DNA from: Silanimonas sp044377035
Lineage (GTDB): Bacteria > Pseudomonadota > Gammaproteobacteria > Xanthomonadales > Xanthomonadaceae
Length of the DNA: 64,000 nucleotides
NCBI RefSeq assembly: GCF_044377035.1
Contig: NZ_JBILJW010000018.1
Location: forward strand, 1-64,000
Direction of reading: 5' to 3'
Every line of letters starts with the position of its first letter. Within the stretch, counting starts at the first letter, position 1. Both the position numbers and the translations under genes were made by a program. Below are positions 1 through 8,204 of the stretch, piece after piece. The notes beneath the pieces are model-generated. The model saw only the letters and a program-made list of their open reading frames with translations, ran no database searches and had not been told where the DNA came from.

Positions 1-463
1 TCCGCTGGCCCTCGAGCCACACCACCGCCGCTTCGCGCTCCGACAGATGCTCGCGCAGCGCCTGCTCGGCCCCTTCCCGCTCGCCCAGTGCGGTTTGAAG
101 GGCCAATCGCTGGCCTTCCAACCACGCGACAGCCGCTTCCCGCTCCGACAGATGCTCGCGCAGCGCCTGCTCGGCCCCTTCCCGCTCGCCCAGTGCGGTT
201 TGAAGGGCCAATCGCTGGCCTTCCAACCACGCGACAGCCGCTTCGCGCTCCGACAGATGCTCGCGCAGCGCCTGCTCGGCCCCTTCCCGCTCCGATAGCG
301 CCGCCTGCAGCGACGTCCGCTGGCCCTCGAGCCACACCACCGCCGCTTCGCGCTCCGACAGATGCTCGCGCAGCGCCTGCTCGGCCCCTTCCCGCTCCGA
401 TAGCGCCGCCTGCAGCGACGTCCGCTGGCCCTCGAGCCACGCCACCGCCGCTTCGCGCTCCGA
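1..463 (-). repeat. 105-bp in-frame tandem repeat (35-residue units)
   Basis: Exact 105-bp periodicity. The TGG codon of each unit starts at 439, 334, 229, 124 and 19 on the minus strand, and GATGCTCGCGCAGCGCC recurs on the plus strand at 46, 151, 256 and 361. Units are nearly identical and of two kinds: TSLQAALSERE (two N-terminal copies) and LALQTALGERE (next two). A fifth unit is cut by the window edge. 105 bp is 35 codons, the length of five heptads, so gain or loss of units keeps the frame. Confidence 0.95.
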
Positions 464-1789
464 AGCGGCGGATGCCAAACCATGCATTTCGCGAGTGGCT
501 CTGAGCAACCGCTCATGCAAGTCCTGAACCAGCAACTCGACTCGACGATTTCCCAGCCAGTCCGAACCGCCACCCGTAGCGACAGCAAGGAGCGCCTTGG
601 GGGCGGATGGCATCGAGGCGGGACCAATGCGCTTGCGTTGCACCGACGTTGCCTGCCATTGGGCAAGATGGCGCTCGTGGCATGCGGCAAGCGAACGCCC
701 GCCCGCCAAACGCCATCCGTAGTAGTCTGGATTGAAAAGCAACGCTGATGGCACCAGATAGCCCAACATGAAGGCGTTGATCGCCAAGTCGCGATTATCG
801 CGAGCCCAGGGGGCCAATGCACCGTCATCAGCAAAAGGCCTCGTGGGGCAGTCCCCCAATGCCCGAAACGGCACACCCCAGAGCATGGCTTCCGTCAGGA
901 CACTTGAGTTGACGGCGTAGACGCTCGAAACTCGACCAAGAAACTCACGTGCGTTGGCGGAATCATCGACGATTCCGAGACCACCTCCCGAAAACTTGAA
1001 ATGCGAGGCCGGGTGATTCCTGACTCGGAGCCTCGCCCCGGGATTATCCCTACGAGCCGCGTCGATAAGGTCGATTGAACTCGTTCCATTGCCAAAGGCA
1101 ACGAGGTTAGAGTCGTCCTCGACTTGCATCGCAACGCCGACGTCTGTGGCGTCCGAAACACGCTCAAGTGACTCCTCACCGGAAACCAAGACGCGGAGCT
1201 GCTTCTCCGGCACTAGACGAATCCCACGCAGCGCGGAACCGACTGTATTGCCTGAACGCCATGTCGAAGGGGTCGTTCGACCATTGACCCCCAAGAAATC
1301 GAAGTAGACGGTGCCACCATAGTCGGGCGCACGGAGTGGCCCGAGCTCGTTGTGAATGACGGGAACCCCCAACGTCTTCGCGGCCAAGTCAAGCGAGGCG
1401 CAATTAATCCAAGAGAGAAACGCTGCGATCCGGCGCCCGTGCGCGATATCGCACGCAAGCGTTGTCAATTGCTTAGCAACGGAAGGATCGCTCGCCGTTA
1501 TCGCACGCCGGAAAAGGGGCAGCCCATGGCCCTGGGCCTTCCAGTGTTTGGGGAGGTCCACTGATCGCTTGCGATATCTACGAAATCGGCCTCTCGATGG
1601 CACCACGAAGGAGTGCCCGCCGACGATGAGGCGTTCACCAAATGGTATGCCATCCTCCGCAAAGTAGCGGTCATCACCGATGAAGCCTATTTCCTCAGGC
1701 CCGAATGCCGCCATCTGCGCCAGCATTACCCAAGCGTGAAGGGGGCCGCTGCCGCGATCCACATCCGGGAGCAAAAAGGAAATCAGCAT
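1..1789 (-). CDS. Kdo-transferase-like (capsule/O-antigen terminator) protein with repeat tail, 3' end outside window
   Basis: The frame is open from ATG 1789 to the window edge (596 residues seen). That ATG overlaps the wzt stop (ATGCTGA). Residues 1-400 resemble the KpsS/KpsC/GT99 beta-Kdo transferases: IHNELGPLR near 145, RNHPAS near 257, and NSSVLTEAMLWGVP near 295, the usual 'NSSVGLEAL.G.P' nucleotide-sugar loop. From residue 443 the chain turns into 35-residue Ala/Glu/Leu/Gln/Arg repeats, predicted helical or coiled coil. In ABC-transporter-dependent O-antigen systems such proteins add the terminal residue that stops growth. The family call is by motif memory, so moderate. A plain capsule-synthesis protein is the alternative. 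Confidence 0.6.
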   Translation of the reverse strand, partial: MLISFLLPDVDRGSGPLHAWVMLAQMAAFGPEEIGFIGDDRYFAEDGIPFGERLIVGGHSFVVPSRGRFRRYRKRSVDLPKHWKAQGHGLPLFRRAITASDPSVAKQLTTLACDIAHGRRIAAFLSWINCASLDLAAKTLGVPVIHNELGPLRAPDYGGTVYFDFLGVNGRTTPSTWRSGNTVGSALRGIRLVPEKQLRVLVSGEESLERVSDATDVGVAMQVEDDSNLVAFGNGTSSIDLIDAARRDNPGARLRVRNHPASHFKFSGGGLGIVDDSANAREFLGRVSSVYAVNSSVLTEAMLWGVPFRALGDCPTRPFADDGALAPWARDNRDLAINAFMLGYLVPSALLFNPDYYGWRLAGGRSLAACHERHLAQWQATSVQRKRIGPASMPSAPKALLAVATGGGSDWLGNRRVELLVQDLHERLLRATREMHGLASAASEREAAVAWLEGQRTSLQAALSEREGAEQALREHLSEREAAVVWLEGQRTSLQAALSEREGAEQALREHLSEREAAVAWLEGQRLALQTALGEREGAEQALREHLSEREAAVAWLEGQRLALQTALGEREGAEQALREHLSEREAAVVWLEGQR

Positions 1790-3126
1790 CGCATTGGGGA
1801 GACGACTTTCAGCAGTTCAACTGACCTCGGCGAAGCCAGCAAACGTCCGCCGTACTCACCCCAAGACAACGGATTCGCCTCGATGTCCAACACGCCAATT
1901 GTAAAGCATCGGTCATAGAAGTAAGGACTTTCCGGAGCCGGCTTAAGTCCGACGTGGAACGAGTAGCGCCCCTTCGCCAACGGCAGCTCGACCGCATACT
2001 CGAGTACGTATCGTGTTGCAGCATCGAGTATCGGCAAATGCCGTCCGTAGAAGTTGAGATTGTAGGCAACGATATCGATGCCGTGCGCGTCACGTATCAG
2101 CAGGCCGAGGACGCTTCCCTCGGGTATGGACTTAGAGGTGTCGAACTGTATTCGGAGAGTTACCAGCCCTGCCTGCTCAATAGTGGCAACGGCACCGCGA
2201 CCCGGAACAACGATCTCAAAACCGGTGAACTGGACCTCGCCGCCTCCCGAGCGACTTGAGAGCCGTTCCGCGAATCCATCGCACAACACCTCCCGCTCAC
2301 TTGGAACGGGGCTAGCCTCAATCACTCCATTGGGAACACCTTCGGCCGACCGAGCCGCCAGTGCCGCACGCAGGTCTGCGACAGCGGTGCTCGACATCGA
2401 GTTCTGGTAATGCTCGCAAACCTCGTCTGCAGGCCCATCCGCGACGAGCCTTCCGCGCTCGAGAAGGATCGCCCTTCCGCAAATACTCTTCACCGCGTTG
2501 ACCGAATGAGAAACGAAGAGCAACGTGACGCCGCGCGCGATCAGCTCGCGGATGCGCGCGATGCATTTCTGCTGAAAGAACATATCCCCAACACTGAGCG
2601 CCTCGTCGATAATGAGAATCTCAGGATCAAGATGCACCTGCACCGAGAAAGCAAGACGTACAAACATCCCGCTTGAATACGTCTTCAGAGGCTGGTGAAT
2701 AAATTCACCAAGCTCTGCAAACGATTCAATCTCGGAAAGCTTCGCCTTGACGTCAGCAAGCGACATCCCGAGCACTGCAGCGCTGAGGAAAATGTTCTCC
2801 CGACCCGATAGCTCTGGATTGAAGCCTGAACCAAGCTCGAGGAGCGCACCGATCCGGCCGGCCACAGTGACACAACCTTCGGTCGGCTGCAGCACCCCGG
2901 TGAGAATCTGGAGGAGAGTGCTTTTTCCCGCGCCGTTGCGACCCAGCACACCAACCGCCTCTCCACGGGCGATCCTGAAGCTTATATCCTTCAGCGCGTC
3001 ATGGCCTGCGACAGACGATGGTGACTCGGACTTCCCGAAGATCGACCACCCTCCTTTCGCACCGAATTGGTAGCGCTTTGAGACCGCCGAAACATCGATT
3101 GCCCAGTCCGGGTACTCAGAGGACAT
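1783..3126 (-). CDS. wzt: O-antigen ABC transporter ATP-binding protein with C-terminal glycan-binding domain
   Basis: 447 residues. The N-terminal ATPase (about 1-240) shows Walker A GRNGAGKST, signature LSGREN and Walker B ILIIDEALSVGD. Residues about 270-440 form the Wzt C-terminal beta-sandwich domain (ends ...LLKVVSPMRC). In E. coli O9a-type systems this domain recognises the capped end of the finished O-polysaccharide, and Wzt powers its export across the inner membrane with Wzm. The start overlaps the end of wzm by 11 nt and the stop overlaps the start of the Kdo-transferase-like gene, so all three are probably translated from one message. Base composition is visibly less GC-rich than genes right of 4000. 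Confidence 0.93.
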   Translation of the reverse strand: MSSEYPDWAIDVSAVSKRYQFGAKGGWSIFGKSESPSSVAGHDALKDISFRIARGEAVGVLGRNGAGKSTLLQILTGVLQPTEGCVTVAGRIGALLELGSGFNPELSGRENIFLSAAVLGMSLADVKAKLSEIESFAELGEFIHQPLKTYSSGMFVRLAFSVQVHLDPEILIIDEALSVGDMFFQQKCIARIRELIARGVTLLFVSHSVNAVKSICGRAILLERGRLVADGPADEVCEHYQNSMSSTAVADLRAALAARSAEGVPNGVIEASPVPSEREVLCDGFAERLSSRSGGGEVQFTGFEIVVPGRGAVATIEQAGLVTLRIQFDTSKSIPEGSVLGLLIRDAHGIDIVAYNLNFYGRHLPILDAATRYVLEYAVELPLAKGRYSFHVGLKPAPESPYFYDRCFTIGVLDIEANPLSWGEYGGRLLASPRSVELLKVVSPMRC

Positions 3127-3934
3127 TCGCGAAATTCCTCTGATTGCCTTTGAACGAAGCGTAACCGACCCAGAACACTACCAGCGACACAATCGAACCC
3201 ACACCCACGACGACGATGTCGGGAGCAACGTTGTGGATCAATGCTGATCTAGCGGGCTCAAGAACCCAGCTAAGTGGATTGAAGGCGATTACCCAACGGA
3301 ACGCTTCGGGCATACGCTCGGCGGGAAACAGCAGGGGGGAGAGGTACATCAACACCAACAAAGTCATCGGCATCGCATGTTCAACGTCGGGCTTAAACAC
3401 GGCAAGCGCCGACAGAAACCAAGAAAGGCCCAGACAGAACATAAGGAACGGGAAGAAAACGAACGGGATCCAAATGATTCCGACCGGAAACTCACCACGG
3501 ATCGCGACGCTAAGGACGGTCCAGATCAGCAATGTCGCGACGAAGGAAACGCCCGCCACAAGGGTAATCACGACGGGAAACACCTCGGTCGGAAAAACCA
3601 TCTTTGTGACATAGGACTGGTTACTTGCCACGAGTGTCGTGGACCGACTCATGATCTCGTTGAAAAACATGAAGAACATCACGCCGGCGTGCAACACCAA
3701 AGCGAACTCGAGAGTGCTTCCAGCACCACCCCAACGAACTCCGAGCAGGACGCCAAAGACGAGCGTGTATGCACCGACAAGAAGCAGAGGATTCAGGATG
3801 ATCCACGCTGCGCCCAAGGATGACTTACGGTACTTGGAGCTAAGCTCCTTCCTAACGAGCTGCTCGATGAGAAACCTGTTCCTCCATAACGCGGCGAACG
3901 CCCTCGCCGGGTGGTTCTGCATAAGCTGTTTCAT
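3116..3934 (-). CDS. wzm: O-antigen ABC transporter permease
   Basis: ABC-2 type permease of the Wzm family. The N-terminal cytoplasmic part carries RKELSSKYRKSSLGAAWIILNPLLL, followed by about six hydrophobic segments. It forms the channel that exports undecaprenol-linked O-antigen with Wzt. ATG 3934 (MKQLMQNHPARAF) gives 272 residues. A GTG at 3949 would add five residues and has GGGAAGA closer to it, so the start is uncertain. It lies directly downstream of metB on the same strand (gap about 45-60 nt). Confidence 0.92.
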   Translation of the reverse strand: MKQLMQNHPARAFAALWRNRFLIEQLVRKELSSKYRKSSLGAAWIILNPLLLVGAYTLVFGVLLGVRWGGAGSTLEFALVLHAGVMFFMFFNEIMSRSTTLVASNQSYVTKMVFPTEVFPVVITLVAGVSFVATLLIWTVLSVAIRGEFPVGIIWIPFVFFPFLMFCLGLSWFLSALAVFKPDVEHAMPMTLLVLMYLSPLLFPAERMPEAFRWVIAFNPLSWVLEPARSALIHNVAPDIVVVGVGSIVSLVVFWVGYASFKGNQRNFANVL

Positions 3935-3992
3935 TCGCGCTACGCCCACTCTTCCCGCTTCGCGAAGGCGATTAGGCGAAGTGAAGAACAGA

Positions 3993-5183
3993 TCACTGGA
4001 GCACCTCGTTCAGTTCCGATAAGAGATCCTCGAAATCCTCGATACCCACACTCAACCTCACCAAGTTGTCGGTCACGCCCAACTTCGCTCGTCGCTCTTC
4101 CGGCACACTCGCGTGCGTCATCACCGCCGGGTGGTTGGCGAGGCTCTCGACGCCGCCCAGGCTCTCGGCGCAGGCGAACAGCTCCGTGCGCTCCATGAAG
4201 CGCTTGGCGGCTTCGAAGCCTCCCTTGAGCCATACGCTGACCATGCCGCCCGGACCCTTCATCTGGCGCTGCGCCAATGCGTACTGCGGATGCGCCTTGA
4301 GTCCCGGGTAGGCCACGCGCTCCACCGCCGGGTGGTGTTCGAGGAACTCGGCGATGGCCTGCGCGTTCTCGCAGTGCGCCTTCATCCGCAGGTGCAGGGT
4401 CTTCAAGCCGCGGAGTGCCAGGAAGCTGTCGAACGGCCCCTGCACGGCGCCGACGGCGTTCTGAAGGAAGGTCATCTGTTCGGCGAGGTCGGCGCGCTCA
4501 CCGACGATGGCGAGACCACCGACGATGTCGCTGTGGCCGTTGATGTACTTCGTGGCCGAGTGCATGACGATGTCGGCGCCGAGCTCGATCGGGCGCTGCA
4601 AGGCCGGTGAGCAGAAGGTGTTGTCCACCACCACGATCAGGCCGCGCTTTTTGGCACGCTCGGCCACCGCGGCGATGTCGACCAGCTTCAAGGTCGGGTT
4701 GGTCGGCGTCTCGATCCAGACCATCCGCGTATTCGGGCGGATCGCCGCCTCGAAGGCCTCGAGGTCGGAGAGGTCAACCCACGAGAAGTCCAGCCCGGCG
4801 CTGCGCCGGCGCACGCGCTCGAACAGGCGGTAGGTGCCGCCGTAGACGTCGTCCATCGCCACTACATGGCTGCCGGAATCGAGCAGTTCGAGGATGGTCG
4901 AGGTGGCCGCAAGCCCGGAGGCGAAGGCGTAGCCGTTCCTGCCGCCCTCCAGCGCCGCCACGCAGCGCTCGTAGGCGAAGCGCGTCGGGTTGTGGCTGCG
5001 CGAGTACTCGTAGCCCTGGTGGACGCCGGGGCTTTCCTGCACGTAGGTCGAGGTTGCGTAGATCGGCACCATCACGGCACCGGTCGAGGGGTCGGGGCTC
5101 TGGCCGGCATGGATCGCCTTGGTGCCGAAGCCGTAATCGTGTTCGTTCATCGGGGGGGTCTTGCCGTCCAGTGGCGCAGTCAT
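3993..5183 (-). CDS. metB: Cystathionine gamma-synthase/gamma-lyase (PLP enzyme)
   Basis: 396 residues, full length for the Cys/Met metabolism PLP family. Visible motifs: YSRSHNPTRFAYERCVAALEGG, VVDNTFCSPALQRPIELGADIV and the PLP lysine in HSATKYINGHSDIVGG. It works in transsulfuration between homocysteine/cystathionine and cysteine. Sequence alone does not separate the synthase from the lyase. The cbs neighbour, coupled by an ATGA overlap at 5180-5183, favours the reverse direction (cystathionine gamma-lyase). In Xanthomonas this gene (called metB) is the conserved border of the LPS locus, as here. Confidence 0.9.
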   Translation of the reverse strand: MTAPLDGKTPPMNEHDYGFGTKAIHAGQSPDPSTGAVMVPIYATSTYVQESPGVHQGYEYSRSHNPTRFAYERCVAALEGGRNGYAFASGLAATSTILELLDSGSHVVAMDDVYGGTYRLFERVRRRSAGLDFSWVDLSDLEAFEAAIRPNTRMVWIETPTNPTLKLVDIAAVAERAKKRGLIVVVDNTFCSPALQRPIELGADIVMHSATKYINGHSDIVGGLAIVGERADLAEQMTFLQNAVGAVQGPFDSFLALRGLKTLHLRMKAHCENAQAIAEFLEHHPAVERVAYPGLKAHPQYALAQRQMKGPGGMVSVWLKGGFEAAKRFMERTELFACAESLGGVESLANHPAVMTHASVPEERRAKLGVTDNLVRLSVGIEDFEDLLSELNEVLQ

Positions 5184-6556
5184 TGTACGCGACGGCGCAG
5201 GTAGTTCAGGAAATCGATGCGGGTGATCAGGCCGAGGAACTTCGGCCCGTCCATCACGATGGCGACGTGGCCACGCTCGAACACGCCCATCAGGCTGTTG
5301 ATCGGCGAGCGCATGTCGACGAGTTCCAGCTTGGTGACCATCGCCGTGGACACCGGGTCGCGGAAGCGCGCCTCGTCGGCGTGCACGTGCATCAGCACGT
5401 CGCTCTCGTCGAGGATGCCGACGATCCGCTCGTTCTCGATCACCGGCAGCTGCGACACGTCGTAGAGCTTCATGCGCTGGTAGGCGACGGTCAGCAGGTC
5501 GTTCGGGCTGACCACGATGGTGTCGCGCGCCGCGTAGGGGCGCAGGATCAGGTCGCGCAGGTCGCCGTGCTGCGGGCGGTCGAGGAAGCCCTGGTCGAGC
5601 ATCCAGTAATCGTTGTACATCTTCGACAGGTATTTGTTGCCCGTGTCGCAGACGAACACCACCACCTTCTTCGGCGTAGTCTGCTCGCGGCAGTAGCGCA
5701 GCGCCGCGGCCAACAAGGTCCCGGAAGAAGAACCGCCCAGCACGCCCTCCTTCGCCAGCAGCTCGCGGCCGGCGAGCATGCTGTCCTTGTCGGAGACGGC
5801 GTAGGCCTTCTTGACGCGGGTGAAGTCGGAGATGTCCGGCAGGAAGTCCTCACCGATGCCCTCGACGAGCCAGCTGCCCGATTTGGTGTCGAGGATGCCC
5901 TCGTTGATGTACTTCGTGAGGATGGAGCCGACCGGGTCGGCCAGCACCAGCTCGACGTGCGGCGCGGTCTGGGCGAAGTAGCGCGACAGCCCGGTCATGG
6001 TGCCCGAGCTGCCGCAGCCGAAGACGATGGCGTCCATCCCACCCACGTCCTGCATCTGGCCCCAGATCTCGGGGCCGGTCACCGTCTCGTGCGTGAGCGG
6101 GTTGTCCGGGTTGCCGAACTGGTTGATGAAGTAGGCGCCCGGCGTGTCGGCGGCGATCTTCGCGGCGAGGTCCTGGTAATACTCGGGGTGGCCCTTGGCG
6201 ACGTCGGAGCGCGTCAGGATCACCTCGGCGCCCATGGCCTTGAGGTTGAAGATCTTCTCGCGGCTCATCTTGTCGGGCACCACGAGCACGAGGCGGTAGC
6301 CTTTCTGCTGCGCGGCCAGCGCGAGGCCGATGCCGGTGTTGCCCGCGGTGCCCTCGACAAGGGTGGCACCGGGCTGGATCTTCCCGGCCTTCTCGGCGGC
6401 CTCGATCATCGTCACGCCGATGCGGTCCTTGATCGAACCGCCCGGGTTCATGCACTCGAGCTTCAGGTACAGCTCGCACAAGCCGGTGTCGAGCTTGCGG
6501 GCCTTGACGATGGGCGTCTTGCCGACGAGTTCGAGGACGCTGTGGTGGACGGGCAT
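5180..6556 (-). CDS. cbs: Cystathionine beta-synthase with C-terminal CBS domain pair
   Basis: 458 residues. The N-terminal fold-type II PLP domain has PGGSIKDRIGVTMIEAAE (PLP lysine in SIKDR), GTAGNTGIGLA and GCGSSGTMTGLSRYF. From about residue 340, PYAARDTIVVSPNDLLTVAYQRM and the following FERGHVAIVMDG form two CBS repeats, the regulatory module of eukaryotic and some bacterial CBS. It condenses serine and homocysteine to cystathionine, feeding the coupled gene downstream. O-acetylserine sulfhydrylase activity is the usual alternative for the catalytic domain. Confidence 0.92.
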   Translation of the reverse strand: MPVHHSVLELVGKTPIVKARKLDTGLCELYLKLECMNPGGSIKDRIGVTMIEAAEKAGKIQPGATLVEGTAGNTGIGLALAAQQKGYRLVLVVPDKMSREKIFNLKAMGAEVILTRSDVAKGHPEYYQDLAAKIAADTPGAYFINQFGNPDNPLTHETVTGPEIWGQMQDVGGMDAIVFGCGSSGTMTGLSRYFAQTAPHVELVLADPVGSILTKYINEGILDTKSGSWLVEGIGEDFLPDISDFTRVKKAYAVSDKDSMLAGRELLAKEGVLGGSSSGTLLAAALRYCREQTTPKKVVVFVCDTGNKYLSKMYNDYWMLDQGFLDRPQHGDLRDLILRPYAARDTIVVSPNDLLTVAYQRMKLYDVSQLPVIENERIVGILDESDVLMHVHADEARFRDPVSTAMVTKLELVDMRSPINSLMGVFERGHVAIVMDGPKFLGLITRIDFLNYLRRRVQ

Positions 6557-6637
6557 GGGGAGAGGCGGTCAAAAGGGTGGCGGATTGTACCAGCCGCATG
6601 TCTGAGCTCCCCGGCAGGGGTGCCCCCCGAAGACAAC

Positions 6638-6660
6638 GCGGCCCGCACGCAGCGGGCCGC
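6638..6660 (-). terminator. Intrinsic terminator-like hairpin after the DUF465 gene
   Basis: Perfect 9-bp inverted repeat GCGGCCCGC / GCGGGCCGC (6638-6646 and 6652-6660) around a 5-nt loop. It lies 23 nt beyond the DUF465 stop. On the minus strand it runs into GTTGTCTT, which is moderately T-rich. Confidence 0.6.
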
Positions 6661-6682
6661 CTTCCTTCCGTCGCCGCCACCG

Positions 6683-6901
6683 TCAATGTCGGGTTCGGGC
6701 GAACAACCGGGTGAGCCGGTCCTTCGCCAGCAGCTTTTCCTTCTTCATCCGGGCCAGCGTCATGTCATCGATCGGCAGCACGCCGAGCTCGGCGTCCATC
6801 ACCTTGCTGTTGAGCTGCTGGTGGTGGCGGTAGAGCTGGCGGAACTCCGGATCGGACTTGATCAAGGCTTCGACATCGGCGGTGGATTGACCTTCGAACA
6901 T
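6683..6901 (-). CDS. YdcH-like DUF465 protein
   Basis: 72 residues, all helical and charged: MFEGQSTADVEALI..., DPEFRQLYRHHQQLNSKV, with a basic C-terminus. This matches the small DUF465/YdcH family in length and in the EFRxLYxxHxxLxxxV pattern. The molecular role is unknown. A strong GAGGAGG ribosome site lies 9 nt before the ATG. It is followed by a terminator-like hairpin, so it is probably monocistronic. Confidence 0.85.
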   Translation of the reverse strand: MFEGQSTADVEALIKSDPEFRQLYRHHQQLNSKVMDAELGVLPIDDMTLARMKKEKLLAKDRLTRLFARTRH

Positions 6902-7228
6902 TTCAGCGACCTCCTCAAACGCGAACGCCCCGGCTCTGAGGCGCGGGGCGTTGGGGTTGGACTGGGGTCAGGTCGGGAAGGCTGGCCGCCTCGGGCCGCG
7001 GGCCACGCGCATCCCGGGCGGGACGCGGCAGCGGGGACGGGATGAGGTCAGCGGTCATCGGCCTGGCTCGTTCTCCCGAAGGGAACAGCCCCCTCGGGAA
7101 AACGACGCTACGCCCGCCGCCGCGGGGCGGCAAGGCCTTTTTCCGCCCCGGAAACCCCACTTAACGACACCGCTCGGAAGTCCTCACCCGCCCCTAACGG
7201 GGTTCAGCCGGGTGAAGGCGGGCCGGCC
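6902..7228 (-). other. 327-nt gene-free leader with several GC-rich stem-loops
   Basis: No credible coding frame. It holds a perfect 9-bp inverted repeat AACGCCCCG/CGGGGCGTT (6924-6952) just upstream of the DUF465 ribosome site, GCCGCC/GGCGGC (7116-7131) followed by T5 on the plus strand (7138-7142), and GTTC-type stems near 7074-7090. It may be a structured leader of the DUF465 gene plus the terminator of the OmpA-like gene. A small RNA is possible, but I see no convincing promoter. Confidence 0.4.
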
Positions 7229-8200
7229 TCAGCGGACGGTGATTTCCACCCGCCGGTTGGCCGCGCGGCCTTCCGGCGAGCCGTTGTCGGCCACCGGATC
7301 GGCGGCCCCGCGGCCGTCGGTGCGGATCGAACCGCTGACGCCAGACTCCTTGAGGATGGCGGCGACGGCCTCGGCGCGGCGCAGCGACAAGGCCTGGTTG
7401 GCGGCGGCGGCGCCCTGGCTGTCGGTGTAGCCGACGACCTCGACGTTGCGGCCGCCGATCTCCATGGCGAGGCGACGCAGGCTGGCATTGGCTTCGGTGG
7501 TCAGGGCCGCGCGGCCACTGGCGAAGGCCGAACCCGCCAGCGTGTAGACCGTCGCCGGCCCGACGCTGCGCGAGGGCGGCAGCGGCGCATCGGCGGCCAG
7601 CGCTTCGGCCACCAGCGAGTTCGCCAGTTCGGCTTCCTCGCGGGCCAGCGCGGCCTCGCGGCCGCGGCTGGCGGCCAGGCGGCGCGCCTGTTCGGCATCG
7701 GCCTTGGCCTGCTCGGCCAGCGCGAAGGTCTCGGCAGCCGCCGTGCGCTCACGCTCGGCCTCTTCCTGGCGGGCAAGGCTCTGCATGCGCAGGCGCTCGG
7801 CGTCGCGACGGGCGGCATCGGCATCGCGGCGCGCGGCCGCCACCATGATCTGGTCGCGCTCGCGATCGAGGTCGGTCGACTGCCGGGCCAAGGCGTCGGC
7901 CTGCGCTGCGGCCACGGCCGCGCGCACGCGCCGTTCGGCCACGAACTGGGCCGAGGCGTATTCCTTCGACTTCGCAAGGGCGAGGGCCTGCACGGCCTGC
8001 TGGGCCTTCAGACGCTCGACACCGCCCATGCCAGCGAGCTGGGTGTCGCCATCGAGCTGGGCGAGCTGGGCCTGGAGACGGGCGACGACGGGATCGATCT
8101 CTTCATCGGCGGACAGGGCGGGCGCGGCCAGCGCGACGGCGGCGGCGAAGGCGAGGCCACGGGCCAGGGTGTGGATTCGGACACTGCGGAAAGGACGCAT
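7229..8200 (-). CDS. OmpA-like peptidoglycan-binding protein with coiled-coil region
   Basis: 323 residues from ATG 8200 (MRPFRSVRIHTLARG), with AGGGAGA upstream. A signal peptide (cleavage near APALSA) is followed by a long Ala/Arg/Glu/Gln helical stretch (about 30-200) and a C-terminal OmpA domain: VEVVGYTDSQG, NQALSLRRAEAV and GRAANRRVEI. The Asp and Arg that hold diaminopimelate are present. It is probably a periplasmic protein bound to the cell wall. The frame stays open upstream to 8551, but that part is the shadow of the neighbouring lipoprotein gene. It starts 4 nt after that gene stops. Confidence 0.85.
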   Translation of the reverse strand: MRPFRSVRIHTLARGLAFAAAVALAAPALSADEEIDPVVARLQAQLAQLDGDTQLAGMGGVERLKAQQAVQALALAKSKEYASAQFVAERRVRAAVAAAQADALARQSTDLDRERDQIMVAAARRDADAARRDAERLRMQSLARQEEAERERTAAAETFALAEQAKADAEQARRLAASRGREAALAREEAELANSLVAEALAADAPLPPSRSVGPATVYTLAGSAFASGRAALTTEANASLRRLAMEIGGRNVEVVGYTDSQGAAAANQALSLRRAEAVAAILKESGVSGSIRTDGRGAADPVADNGSPEGRAANRRVEITVR

Positions 8201-8204
8201 CGGA

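Noticed and set aside
1..463. CRISPR array
   Set aside because: Repeats are directly adjacent with no unique spacers, 105 bp long and in frame within a gene.
47..504. Plus-strand repetitive frames (LLGPFPLAQ and GPIAGLPTTRQ types)
   Set aside because: These are the wrong-strand readings of the 105-bp repeat; the minus-strand frame is continuous with the glycosyltransferase-like gene.
4607..7045. Plus-strand open frame of 812 codons over metB and cbs
   Set aside because: Antisense shadow of two clear enzymes in GC-rich DNA; the product is Arg/Ala/His-rich with no recognisable domain.
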